Part shown: positions 7,974 to 17,783 of the stretch, in pieces | Position numbering within the stretch: the first letter of the stretch is position 1 | Layout of the letters: every line of letters starts with the position of its first letter | Origin: an uncultured Clostridia bacterium | GTDB lineage: Bacteria > Bacillota > Clostridia > UMGS1810 | Reading direction: 5' to 3' | Length of the DNA stretch: 64,000 nt | Assembly (NCBI GenBank): GCA_934454585.1 | Contig: CAKSFP010000001.1 | Location: forward strand, 135,299-199,298 | Notes under the pieces: model-generated | The model's database searches: none | What the model saw: only the letters and a program-made list of their open reading frames with translations | What the model was told of the DNA's origin: nothing | Program-made: the position numbers and the translations under genes

Positions 7974-10658
7974 ATGAAACGAAAAATTTTTGCGTCGGTG
8001 ATTTCTGTCGTTCTGACATTTTGTATGGTGTTTCCATGCGGTGCGGCAAATGCCGCTTCAAACGGCAAAGGCAGTGAAAATCTTGTTATGGAATATACCC
8101 TCCTTGCCAAAAGCGGAATCATAGACTATTATGATACGGATTCGGCGTGGGATGATGTTAGGATGAAAAGGATAGACATCATAAATGCCGCGGCAAACAT
8201 GACAGGATATAATCCTCAGTTCCCATATGAAACCTCTTTGCCATACACTGACATTGTGCCCGGTTACGAACAGCTCAATGTGATAAGGTTTGCATACGCA
8301 ACGGAGCTGATAAACGGTTCGCAGAATCTCGCACCCGAAAAGACATTGGATTTTCAATTTGCGATAGAAGTGCTCACCAATGCGTGCGGTTACGGACCTG
8401 TTGCAAGGGCAAAGAATAATTATCGCTCTACCAAGGCATATTCGAAACTTGCCGCCGGTGTGAAAAGTTCGGACTATGTTTCGATGAATGATTTTGTCCG
8501 CCTTTTGTACAATGTGTTTGATGTGGACTACATGGAGAGAGTGTCATACGGCAGCGGCGGTTACGGCTATGAAACCAGACCGGGCATATCCGCCCCGGGG
8601 TACTTCTTGGATTTGTACACCGTGCGCGGCAGAATAAATTCCACTCCCGTTTCGTCCGTTACAGGCACGCGGAGCGCTGCGGACACCATCATCGTGGACA
8701 CGGCGGTATATCATTATGAGGATGCGTCGCTTATCTGTCTTATCGGAAGAACCGTCGAGGGCATTTACCGTCAGGACGGAGAATTCCGCAGACTGATTTG
8801 CGCATATGCCGATGATGACTCAAGCACCTTTATAGATGCCGACAGGGTGATATCCGCAAACGGCGGTGTGCTTAAATATGAGACGGAGAGCGGCAGAACA
8901 CGCAGTGCCGATATCCGCTCCGGCGTGATTATATACAACGGTCAGGAAATCTCGGGCAGTTCGTATGATCGCAGTTTGTTTAACATAAAAGAAGGCAGTG
9001 TCACACTTATAGGCACTGGCAGCAGATATGACGCTGTTGTTATAGACAGCCGCGAAAATCTGCTTGTCGGCGCAGTTGATAATGACAACGGTGTCGTATC
9101 ATTCTATGACAGCCTGATTGACGGCAAAAAACTTTCTGTGAACACAGACGCACACGGTTATATATCCGTAACTGCGGCAGACGGAAGCGAGGGGAAACTT
9201 ACCGACATAAAATCGGGCACGCTGATAACTTATCGCGCAAGCCTTGACGGCAGTATTGTCAGTATTTTTTCTTCCGCACGCAAGGTGAGCGGCAAACTTA
9301 CTTCCGATGAGGAAAAGGGCGGTTTGCACCACATAGGCATCGACGGAAATGAATACAAGGTGACGGGCGCCGTGAAGGCAGGTTTTGTGTTTAAGGTCGG
9401 CACGGTATACACAGCGTATATCAATGTATACGGCAATGTGGGTGCCATTGATTACAATGCGCCGGAGGATAAGATAGGGTATCTCATAACATACAGCCGC
9501 GGCAGCGGAATGAAGGACGAGAATACAATCCGTTTCAGACTGCTGACAAATGATGATGACGATTATGTGGATTATTACGGCTCGGACAGAATTACGGTTG
9601 ACGGAGTGTCGGGACTTGACGCAAAAGACACCGACGACGCAATGATGAAATATATGACCGACATTGGCAAGACGACATTTTCGCCGTACGCTGTGGCATA
9701 TGCGACAGATGACAGCGGCAGAATATGCCGCATAGACACTCCGCACCGAGAACCCGGCGAATCTGACAACAGCCTGGTGCGCAGATATTCGCTCGACGAT
9801 GCAGCGGTCATGGTAAAGAGGATAGAAAACTACAAAATGTATTCCGTGGCGCAGCGATTTTATATTCACGACTCGGCGCTGCGTGTCGGTTTTGATTCAA
9901 CAAGCCCGGATGAATACTTTACCACCAACTATACCGGCGATGCTGCGACGATGAACATCGAACTGTATTCACTCGGCACGGACACGCAAAAATGTGTGGC
10001 GTCGGTTGCTTCGTCCGCGGCGACGGCTGACAGCTTTGCGGACAACATGGCGCTGGTGCTGAATGTGCGCAGAGGTATAAACGACAGGGAAGAAATCGTG
10101 AAAAAATACACCCTTATGTATGAGGGCAATAAGGTTACATATGAGATAAAACAATCGGACGAGGCAAATATCGGCGATTATGTTCCCGGCGATGTGGTGC
10201 TTGTCACGCTCGACGCACGCAACAGGATAACTCAAATCGGATCTGTCGTAAACTGGCGCAACACTGATGTGCCGATATTTCATGCAGCGGACGCGGCAAA
10301 AGGAACGCGGTATAACGGCAGTCAGAGTATAGGAACTGCGGTGAACGCAAAGTCGAGGTATGTGACCGGCACTGTGTATGATGTTGAGTACGATGCCGAC
10401 ACGGGCAGATATGTAGTGAGCTATTTTACCGATGACCCAAATACACTCAGCTATTCAATGTTGCCCGAGAACACCTACGGCAACTACACCTATATGTATT
10501 CACTCGGCAGAGATTCCGCAGTTGACTGCAAATTGCTTGAACCGTCCGATACGCCGTCAAAGCTTAAATGCTACAGACAGTTCGGCGATGATGCGGATGT
10601 AATTATAGTCAGGTACACATATTTTTCATCATCATATTCCTATATATATCAAAGATGA
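7974..10658 (+). CDS. Large exported protein of unknown function
   Basis: The protein has 894 residues with a clear signal peptide (about 1-27, ending PCGAANA) and an ATG preceded by GGGGGT. Residues about 35-145 look like degenerate SLH repeats (SGIIDYYDTDSAWDDVRM; LPYTDIVPGYEQLNVIRFAY; ATELINGSQNLAPEKTLDF). The remaining 700 or so residues are beta-rich with many short strands and no motif I recognise. There is no membrane anchor. It lies 14 bases after the SLH gene and 14 before the next glycosidase-like gene, so it is part of the same transcript. It could be a cell-surface scaffold or a new kind of glycan-active protein; the sequence does not decide. Confidence 0.75.
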   Translation: MKRKIFASVISVVLTFCMVFPCGAANAASNGKGSENLVMEYTLLAKSGIIDYYDTDSAWDDVRMKRIDIINAAANMTGYNPQFPYETSLPYTDIVPGYEQLNVIRFAYATELINGSQNLAPEKTLDFQFAIEVLTNACGYGPVARAKNNYRSTKAYSKLAAGVKSSDYVSMNDFVRLLYNVFDVDYMERVSYGSGGYGYETRPGISAPGYFLDLYTVRGRINSTPVSSVTGTRSAADTIIVDTAVYHYEDASLICLIGRTVEGIYRQDGEFRRLICAYADDDSSTFIDADRVISANGGVLKYETESGRTRSADIRSGVIIYNGQEISGSSYDRSLFNIKEGSVTLIGTGSRYDAVVIDSRENLLVGAVDNDNGVVSFYDSLIDGKKLSVNTDAHGYISVTAADGSEGKLTDIKSGTLITYRASLDGSIVSIFSSARKVSGKLTSDEEKGGLHHIGIDGNEYKVTGAVKAGFVFKVGTVYTAYINVYGNVGAIDYNAPEDKIGYLITYSRGSGMKDENTIRFRLLTNDDDDYVDYYGSDRITVDGVSGLDAKDTDDAMMKYMTDIGKTTFSPYAVAYATDDSGRICRIDTPHREPGESDNSLVRRYSLDDAAVMVKRIENYKMYSVAQRFYIHDSALRVGFDSTSPDEYFTTNYTGDAATMNIELYSLGTDTQKCVASVASSAATADSFADNMALVLNVRRGINDREEIVKKYTLMYEGNKVTYEIKQSDEANIGDYVPGDVVLVTLDARNRITQIGSVVNWRNTDVPIFHAADAAKGTRYNGSQSIGTAVNAKSRYVTGTVYDVEYDADTGRYVVSYFTDDPNTLSYSMLPENTYGNYTYMYSLGRDSAVDCKLLEPSDTPSKLKCYRQFGDDADVIIVRYTYFSSSYSYIYQR

Positions 10659-10672
10659 GGAGGTGCACTCTG

Positions 10673-13600
10673 TTGATAAAAAAAATCGGCAAAATCATAA
10701 CGGCGGCTATGCTTGCCGTATCGGTAACGATAAGCTCGGTACCTATGTATGCCGCGGCGGATTCACCGTCGTTCGAGGTGCTTTTGAGCACCGGCAAAGC
10801 GTATTACTATAAAAACGGAGTAAAGCAGTATTACGACAACTCTAACCGGGCGTATGTGCCGAGCACTGAAAACGACGACATACTCGTTAGCGTCAGCCGC
10901 ATGGCGGACATCCTCGATGCCGAATATACCTACGATTCATCAAATGACAAGATAACGGTGACGGCAAACGGTAAAACACTTATATCAAAAATAGGTGAGG
11001 ACAAAATCACCGTTGACGGTGCGGAAAAATATATTGAGACGCCCACTGTTTACACAGGCAGCAGAACTCTTGTGCCGATAAAGCGTTTTGCCGAAAATCT
11101 CGGCTTTAATGCAGTGTCGGCAGATGAAATTACGGCTATAGGCAGTCGGAGCGATGAATCGGCTGATGATGCAAATGCACTGCTGCTCAGAGCAAGGCCG
11201 CTTTTCTATGACGGAATCTACAGAAACGATTTTTCCGACGGCGGCATCACCTTCAAATACTGGGGCAGCGCGACGAGCGGCGGATATTCGGACAAAGTGT
11301 CGCATGACGGCGGCACTAGCGGATATATTAATTCTCCGCAGACGAGCATGGCAATGTTTGTTTTTCCGTTTGTGCTTGATGATGACCCGACAAAAAGGGT
11401 GCATTTTGAATACAACATAAGGGCAAGAGTACTTGTGACGGAGGACTACAACGCAAACGAGCCGTATGCCTTTATGTCTATGAACCGCAACGGTTCGTGG
11501 AAACGATATGTTTATGCAACGCCGGACAAAAAGCCTGTTCCCGGGCAGTGGACGGAGATAACATTTAAGTTTTTGTACAGAAACATATATCGCAGCGACC
11601 TTGTGGCATCGAGCAACACAAATGAGATAAAATTCGGTGTGGGTACTCATGCGAAAAATGCATCGGAAGATAACCTTGCATCGGGTACGATATACTATGA
11701 CGATGTGCGGATAGAGCGCGCACTCTGTGCAGACGGCTCTGCGCCGCTGACGCTGCTGCCGTCGAACAACCTGTCGTGGTATGTTCTCGGCGACACCGTG
11801 ACATATACGGTTGCCGATGAGGACAAGGCTGTGCTTGACGGATTTGACAGCGTGACGGGATATGTGTACAACATGGACAGCGACATTATATATTCCTCGC
11901 AGATATCTGCCGCGCGGCTTGCTCAGAGCGGATGGAGCTGGACTCCGCAGGGCTTGGAGCAGACGGGAGCGATGTACGCAGAGTTTGTCGGCACAAAGAG
12001 TGACGGCACGGTGTGTACATTTGAAAATCTGCAGCGGTTTTCTGTGGGAAACGCCGTTCACGATGCCGGCATAACCGAGCACAGATTTGTTGTGGCGGCA
12101 AAGGAGACAAAACCGCAGAGCGAGCGCAATCCGTCTGTCGGCATAAACGCAACTTCGGCGACGGGTTATCGCATGGCGGACGCAATCGGTTTTTCGTCCG
12201 TGCGTTATCATTACCTGAAATGGGGTGATTCCCAGCTGTTTAAGGGTATACATAAAGGCTTGGAACAGTTTGACTGGACCGAGGCGGACAATCTTATGCA
12301 GGGCATGGGCGAGACTGGCATGACTCTCATGGTGAATATCTTCGGTTCGCCTAAGTGGGCACTGCCGCAGGAATATCAGTCAGTCACCGGAGGAATGGTC
12401 GCCGGCGGTATGAAATACAATGGTTACGGAATACAGAATCAGGAATATGTAAGAGATTTCTTCACGGCATATCTTGAACGATACGGCGACAAGACAGATA
12501 TAATTGAATTCTGGAACGAACCCGGTGCGGCATCGGCATTCTGGTATGACCATGAGCATGACGATGTGCTTATAAATATGCTCAAAACCGTGCACGAATG
12601 TGTCAGTGAATATAACCTGAAAAACGGTGCCGATGTTAAAATTGCCTTTGCCGGATACCTGGCAAGCGGCGAAAAGTGGATTAAGAATTTTATGCAAATT
12701 GATGATAACAGCGAAAGCTACTATGACATATTTTCCGTTCACGGCAATTATAATGAAGCCAACAAGATATACAATTATGTGTACAGTGAGACAGGGTTTG
12801 AGCGTAAGCCATGGATGAATTCTGAAACATATTCCGTCACCCTCGATACCGACCGGGATGCGGTCACGGGCAAGCGCAATCAAAAGACGCGCGCTCTTGC
12901 GGCGCTCATGAATTACTTCTACCACATAAAGAACGGCGCAAGCTATACTTATGATTTCAGGGCGACGGCAGATGTGTCAGATGATTATGCGGACGCTCTG
13001 TTCGGCGCCGGCGGCAGTCTTAACTACTGGGGCATGAGCACGGATTACGGCACTCATGCGGAACCGTACACTGTAGCATATCCGCTCCATGTGTTCTTCG
13101 ACATCATGGGCACAGATTTTCACTATGAAAAAGAATATTCTTTCAACAAGTCATATGTGGGAGTGAGGTTTGCAAACGGCGGTGAACCGATTGTGGCGGT
13201 TTGGAACAAAGAAACGGCATCAAGGCGGCTCGGAGACGACATACGCTCAATCTTCGGCGATGACACATATATGATCGATTTTGAGGGACACAGGGTTTCG
13301 CCCGACAGTGTGCTTGACGGCGAAAAACTTTACTGGATAATCAAACCGGATGCAGATGCGCTCAGCAGCATTGCGGACAGTCCGGACTCCGTGCTTGCAC
13401 CGAACAATTCCGCTCCGTATTACACGGCATCGGCAACTCCGGTCAAAAAACATATTCCCGTAAGTCAGCTTAAAGTACCCAAGGCATATATGACGAACGG
13501 CAGGCTGTTTGATGAAAAGACATTCGGTGTGACAAACACGAATATAAAATGGATAGATACCGATTTCAACTGGGTTTCGTCTCAGGGTGAAAAGCCTGAA

Positions 13601-14122
13601 GACTTCGGCGCAAAATTTGCTGCGTCATTCACCAAAGACGGATTTTATCTCATGGTGGATGTTGCGGACGGCACCTTCGGCATCAACGAGAGCGACAGCA
13701 CCATGGCAAGCTACTGGAACTATGATGGCATACAGTTTGCACTGGATGTGTTCGATTCCGGCAATGCGGAGAATCGTCTTGAGTGTGCGGCGGCGCAGAC
13801 ATCAAAAGGCACATTCGTATTCAAGGCGGCAACACCTGATTTCGGTGAACAGCTGATCACGGATTACACAAAAAAAGGCGAATATATCGAGGGCAGATAT
13901 GTAAATGTGACCGATACGGACCACGGCAAGCTCTATAAGATATTCTTCCCGACGAGCGAGCTTTACCCCATGTCCTATCCGATTGATTCGGATTGCATCA
14001 GATTCTCGCTGCTTATAAACAATAACAACGGCACGGGCAGATTAGGTTATCTGGAGTGGAGCAGCGGTATAGGCGCTGCGAAGTCACCGTCTCAATACGG
14101 CGCATTGATATATGATAATTGA
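10673..14122 (+). CDS. Large secreted glycosidase-like protein with stalk and carbohydrate-binding domains
   Basis: The protein has 1149 residues. TTG at 10673 has AGGAGG 9 bases upstream and begins a signal peptide (about 1-28). Residues about 35-150 form a copper amine oxidase N-terminal-type stalk domain (ILVSVSRMADILDAEY; RTLVPIKRFAENLGF). A beta-sandwich, binding-like region follows, then a TIM-barrel-like domain from about 480. It carries E616 in IIEFWNEPG and E718 in WMNSETY, the spacing and context of acid/base and nucleophile in clan GH-A enzymes (GH39-like). The last 200 residues look like a CBM9/DOMON-type sandwich. It is a partial paralogue of the protein at 17784. The family assignment is by motif only. 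Confidence 0.75.
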   Translation: MIKKIGKIITAAMLAVSVTISSVPMYAAADSPSFEVLLSTGKAYYYKNGVKQYYDNSNRAYVPSTENDDILVSVSRMADILDAEYTYDSSNDKITVTANGKTLISKIGEDKITVDGAEKYIETPTVYTGSRTLVPIKRFAENLGFNAVSADEITAIGSRSDESADDANALLLRARPLFYDGIYRNDFSDGGITFKYWGSATSGGYSDKVSHDGGTSGYINSPQTSMAMFVFPFVLDDDPTKRVHFEYNIRARVLVTEDYNANEPYAFMSMNRNGSWKRYVYATPDKKPVPGQWTEITFKFLYRNIYRSDLVASSNTNEIKFGVGTHAKNASEDNLASGTIYYDDVRIERALCADGSAPLTLLPSNNLSWYVLGDTVTYTVADEDKAVLDGFDSVTGYVYNMDSDIIYSSQISAARLAQSGWSWTPQGLEQTGAMYAEFVGTKSDGTVCTFENLQRFSVGNAVHDAGITEHRFVVAAKETKPQSERNPSVGINATSATGYRMADAIGFSSVRYHYLKWGDSQLFKGIHKGLEQFDWTEADNLMQGMGETGMTLMVNIFGSPKWALPQEYQSVTGGMVAGGMKYNGYGIQNQEYVRDFFTAYLERYGDKTDIIEFWNEPGAASAFWYDHEHDDVLINMLKTVHECVSEYNLKNGADVKIAFAGYLASGEKWIKNFMQIDDNSESYYDIFSVHGNYNEANKIYNYVYSETGFERKPWMNSETYSVTLDTDRDAVTGKRNQKTRALAALMNYFYHIKNGASYTYDFRATADVSDDYADALFGAGGSLNYWGMSTDYGTHAEPYTVAYPLHVFFDIMGTDFHYEKEYSFNKSYVGVRFANGGEPIVAVWNKETASRRLGDDIRSIFGDDTYMIDFEGHRVSPDSVLDGEKLYWIIKPDADALSSIADSPDSVLAPNNSAPYYTASATPVKKHIPVSQLKVPKAYMTNGRLFDEKTFGVTNTNIKWIDTDFNWVSSQGEKPEDFGAKFAASFTKDGFYLMVDVADGTFGINESDSTMASYWNYDGIQFALDVFDSGNAENRLECAAAQTSKGTFVFKAATPDFGEQLITDYTKKGEYIEGRYVNVTDTDHGKLYKIFFPTSELYPMSYPIDSDCIRFSLLINNNNGTGRLGYLEWSSGIGAAKSPSQYGALIYDN

Positions 14123-14150
14123 TTTTCAAAAGAAAGAGAGGACTTTTACT

Positions 14151-15359
14151 ATGAGCAAGAGAAGATTTGTTTTTTCTGCGGCAGTCTCCCTTATGTTAAT
14201 TTTGTCATCAAATGTTTATGCGGCGCCGGCAGGCGTAATAAGAGGGTGGTCGACGCAAAACAACTTTAATTCCGCGACCTTTGACTACACCGCCAAGGCG
14301 GCAGAGGCCACGCAGTGGAATCTCTGGCCGTCAACATATACCAAGGTTGCCGTCATGAAAGACTGCGTTGCCGCGGTGCGCGACGGTTATGTCGGCGCGG
14401 ACGGCGAAACGGTGTATGACGGAGTGACGGGCATAAAGGGCGACAAATATGCCTATTTTGCCTACGGTGAAAACTGGAGTGAACCGGACTCCAACAAAAA
14501 CACGGGTTATCTCCATTTTAATGACAGGAGCAAACCCAACGGCGGAATTTGTTACGGTGCGGTCAGATATGAACTTGACATCAGGGTGAGCGATCTTACC
14601 AAGGGCGACTACAACGCCTGCAACGGCATACAGATATACAATGCCGACGACAAGGCGGTAATCAAGATGCCCATATATCACGGCGTCGGCACAACATGGT
14701 ATTTCAGCAAACCCACGGGTCTGAGTTCCTCGCCGGATGCGCTTAATTGCGGCGAGTGGTACCGAATCACCATAGATGCTGATTATAAGTCAAAAACAGT
14801 ACGCTACACCGCAAAATCGCACAATGCGGATTCGTCAAAGAAGGGTTTTGCCGCAAGGACGGGAAGTTTTGAGTCGGATTCACCGCTTAAACCGTCGCTC
14901 ACCGTGCAGTGTCCGCTTTATGCAAGCTGTTCGCTGGACAACATGACTGTCACCAAAGACACCTTTGCGGCGGATGAGGCGCAGTCGTCGATATTTACGG
15001 CAGACGGCAAAGTGCAGGCGGTCGCAACGGTCGGCTGTGATGTCTATGCCGATTCGCGCACAAGCTTCGGCTCGGCGGTCGACACAAGGTCGCCGCTTGC
15101 CATACTCGCTCTTTATGATGCCGACAAAAAACTCATCGGCATGACCACTGCCGAAACGGTGTTTGACGGTCATGTGCGCGAGTGCGACGGCACTGCGGCG
15201 GACGCGGCATTCTTTAAGAGCGACATAGAGTACAAGCCGCTCACCCTCTCGCTTGATGAGCCGGAGGGAGACTACAGTGCGCGCCTTTACATCTGGGACA
15301 GTCTGGACAACATTGCGTCATATGCGCCGTCAAAACCGCTTGGCGGCATTTCGGAATAA
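14151..15359 (+). CDS. Secreted protein, first of three tandem paralogues
   Basis: The protein has 402 residues with a signal peptide of about 24 residues. I chose the ATG at 14151, after AGAGAGGA. The mature start GVIRGWSTQNNFNSATFDYT is shared in form with the next two genes, as are WNLWPSTYTKVAVMKDC, a GG(I/L)C(Y/F)GA motif, LTVQCPLYASCSLDNMTVTK and a C-terminal FN3-like part (YADSRTSFGSAVDTRSPLAI). The fold looks like a LamG or carbohydrate-binding beta-sandwich. I see no catalytic motif and cannot name the family. A secreted glycan-binding role is inferred from the operon. Confidence 0.75.
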   Translation: MSKRRFVFSAAVSLMLILSSNVYAAPAGVIRGWSTQNNFNSATFDYTAKAAEATQWNLWPSTYTKVAVMKDCVAAVRDGYVGADGETVYDGVTGIKGDKYAYFAYGENWSEPDSNKNTGYLHFNDRSKPNGGICYGAVRYELDIRVSDLTKGDYNACNGIQIYNADDKAVIKMPIYHGVGTTWYFSKPTGLSSSPDALNCGEWYRITIDADYKSKTVRYTAKSHNADSSKKGFAARTGSFESDSPLKPSLTVQCPLYASCSLDNMTVTKDTFAADEAQSSIFTADGKVQAVATVGCDVYADSRTSFGSAVDTRSPLAILALYDADKKLIGMTTAETVFDGHVRECDGTAADAAFFKSDIEYKPLTLSLDEPEGDYSARLYIWDSLDNIASYAPSKPLGGISE

Positions 15360-15382
15360 ATATTTTGGGGGGATGTTAAAAA

Positions 15383-16588
15383 ATGAAGAAAATATTTAAG
15401 CTTTTTTCAATAATCTGTGCCTGCGCAACCGTTGCCGCTCCTTTTGCGGCAGCGGCGCAGAACGGAGAGATAATTAAACCGTGGACGACGGTTACCGATT
15501 TTAATAATTCGACATTTAACACAACTTATACTGATGGTGACAAAACGGATATTTGGTTTGCCACATATTCAAAAATTCTCATCAGAAAAAATTGCACGGC
15601 TGTAGCGAGGGACGGATATACCGATGCAAACGGCAATAAAGTGTACGATAATGTCACAGGTGAACAGGGTAATAAATATGCATATATTTCTTATGCGGAC
15701 GGCTGGACAAAACCAGCAAAGGTCAGCACAACTACCAATCCCGGTATACTCTATGTAAATGAAACATCCAAAGCTAACGGCGGACTTTGCTACGGTGCGG
15801 TCAGATATGAACTTGACATAAGGATGAGCGATTTTACAGAACAAGACTACAGTTATTGTGATGGCATACAAATATACAATGCCGACAATAATGTGATAGT
15901 TAAAATGCCGATATCCCACGGTAGTGGTTCGACATGGTACTTCAGAATGCCTACAGGGTTATCTAAATCGCCGGCTGCACTAAACTGCGGCGAATGGTAT
16001 CATATCACAATAGACGCAAATTATGCTGATAAAACCGTTAAATATACCGCAAAAAGCTATAAAGATAATTCAACAAGCTCCGGATTTGCTGCCGGCGGAA
16101 GTTTTACATCATCATCTCTGCTTAAGACGAGCATCACCGTGCAATGCCCGCTTTACGGAAATTGCTCTATAGACAATGTAAAGGTTACAAAAGAAACATA
16201 TATCGTGGGTGACACAAACATAAGCGAGGAAAATTCCGAGGTGAATGCGACAGTAACGGTCGGCAACGATGTGTATGCCGACTCAAACACACAGTTCGGC
16301 AGTGCGGTAGACACTGTATCTCCGACAGTTGTGTTTGCGCTCTATGACAGCAGCAAAAACCTCATTTCGGTGGATTACAAAACAGAGGTATTCGATGATC
16401 ACTCAAAATCCGGAACTTCTGATGAAATGAAAACATTTCTTAAAACGGAAATAGAGAACAAAACAATAGAACTGTCGCTCGCAAAACCGTCCGAAGCATA
16501 TACTGCGGCGGTGTATGTGCTCAGCGACATGGGCACTCTGGTGCCTTACGGCGAGCCGATTACATTTGACCCGAGCAGCACTAACTAA
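15383..16588 (+). CDS. Secreted protein, second of three tandem paralogues
   Basis: The protein has 401 residues, with a signal peptide of about 25. It aligns along its full length with the product at 14151: IIKPWTTVTDFNNSTFN, AVRYELDIRMSD, GIQIYNADNNVIVKMPI, LNCGEWYHITIDANY, TVQCPLYGNCSIDNVKVTK and YADSNTQFGSAVDTVSPTVV. The central NCGEWY(R/H)ITIDA and QIYNAD motifs are nearly identical to copy 1, so this pair is closer than either is to copy 3. Codon use is visibly more AT-rich than copy 1. It lies 23 bases after copy 1. Function unknown. Confidence 0.75.
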   Translation: MKKIFKLFSIICACATVAAPFAAAAQNGEIIKPWTTVTDFNNSTFNTTYTDGDKTDIWFATYSKILIRKNCTAVARDGYTDANGNKVYDNVTGEQGNKYAYISYADGWTKPAKVSTTTNPGILYVNETSKANGGLCYGAVRYELDIRMSDFTEQDYSYCDGIQIYNADNNVIVKMPISHGSGSTWYFRMPTGLSKSPAALNCGEWYHITIDANYADKTVKYTAKSYKDNSTSSGFAAGGSFTSSSLLKTSITVQCPLYGNCSIDNVKVTKETYIVGDTNISEENSEVNATVTVGNDVYADSNTQFGSAVDTVSPTVVFALYDSSKNLISVDYKTEVFDDHSKSGTSDEMKTFLKTEIENKTIELSLAKPSEAYTAAVYVLSDMGTLVPYGEPITFDPSSTN

Positions 16589-16619
16589 TAAAGATTTTTG
16601 CAGAAACGGAGAATTTTTC

Positions 16620-17771
16620 ATGAATAAATTCACTAAGATTGTTTTAGGCGTCTCGCTGTGCATGGCGTGCGGAGTCAGCGCATCTGCGGCAACGGAATAT
16701 GCATATCCGATAATCACTCCGTGGAACACGAGCACGGATTTCAATTCGTCATCATTTGATTACACCGACAAGGCAGCGTCCGCCGCGCAGTGGAATCTCT
16801 GGCCCTCCACCTATACCAAGGTGTGCGCCATGAAGGACTGCGTGGTAAAGACGACCGATTCGCGCACGGGTGATGACGGAGAGAATATGTACGACAGCGT
16901 GAGCGGTGAGCCTGGGGATAAATATCTCTATTTCGGCTACAGCGACAAATGGGTGGAGCCGACATCAAATTCAAACACCGGTTATATATATTTCAATGAC
17001 AAGAGCAAGTCCAACGGCGGTCTTTGTTTCGGCGCTGCGGCATATGAGTTTGACATCCGCATATCCGACATATTCAAGGCGGATTCTGTCGGAACCAAAA
17101 TATCACTGCTCGATGCCGACGGCAAAAATGTTGTCGGTCTCCCCGTAAGGCACGATGACGCCGATTCGTGGTATGTTTCATATACATCGTCGGACGGAGC
17201 AAGTCATATAACGGATGATTTTGATGCGGATAAATGGTACAGATTCTCGATATATGCCGACGCTTCAACACAAAGTTATGTTTTTGTTGTTAAAAGCCGC
17301 GAAAGCGGGGTAGCCTTTGTCAGCGATGAATGTTCTTATGCCGCGGCAACAACCAAGCCGCTGAAAACTACGATATCTGTACAATGCCCCAAGTATGCGG
17401 ACACATCTTTGGATAATCTCTCGGTCACAAAAGAAGCCTTTATTGTGAGTGAGCCTGTCATCAGCGATGACGGCACCGCAGTTAGTGCAACTGTCGGCGC
17501 GGCAAACTCTGTTTATGCCGCACCGGGGTTCGGAGATGCTGCACCCGACAAGTCACCGCTTGCAGTGATGGTGTCGTACGATGTGAATGACAAGATGGTA
17601 GCCATGGCGGCAGGAAGAATAGATTTCAGCGGTCACGACACTGCGAATGTGAGCGACTTTTCCAAAGATGCGGAGTACGGGGAAATCTCACTGTCGTACG
17701 CCAAACCGAGCAGTGCCGTGCGTACGGTCGTATATGTCATGAACGGGTATGATGAGATGAAACCGTATTAA
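16620..17771 (+). CDS. Secreted protein, third of three tandem paralogues
   Basis: The protein has 383 residues. The ATG at 16620 follows ACGGAGA and starts a signal peptide of about 24 residues. It shares PWNTSTDFNSSSFDYTDKAA, WNLWPSTYTKVCAMKDC and SVQCPKYADTSLDNLSVTK with the two genes before it. The middle differs: YEFDIRISDIFKADSVGTK replaces the QIYNAD segment, so the likely ligand-binding face has diverged. It lies 12 bases before the large secreted gene at 17784. Function unknown. Confidence 0.75.
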   Translation: MNKFTKIVLGVSLCMACGVSASAATEYAYPIITPWNTSTDFNSSSFDYTDKAASAAQWNLWPSTYTKVCAMKDCVVKTTDSRTGDDGENMYDSVSGEPGDKYLYFGYSDKWVEPTSNSNTGYIYFNDKSKSNGGLCFGAAAYEFDIRISDIFKADSVGTKISLLDADGKNVVGLPVRHDDADSWYVSYTSSDGASHITDDFDADKWYRFSIYADASTQSYVFVVKSRESGVAFVSDECSYAAATTKPLKTTISVQCPKYADTSLDNLSVTKEAFIVSEPVISDDGTAVSATVGAANSVYAAPGFGDAAPDKSPLAVMVSYDVNDKMVAMAAGRIDFSGHDTANVSDFSKDAEYGEISLSYAKPSSAVRTVVYVMNGYDEMKPY

Positions 17772-17783
17772 TGCGGAGGTAAC

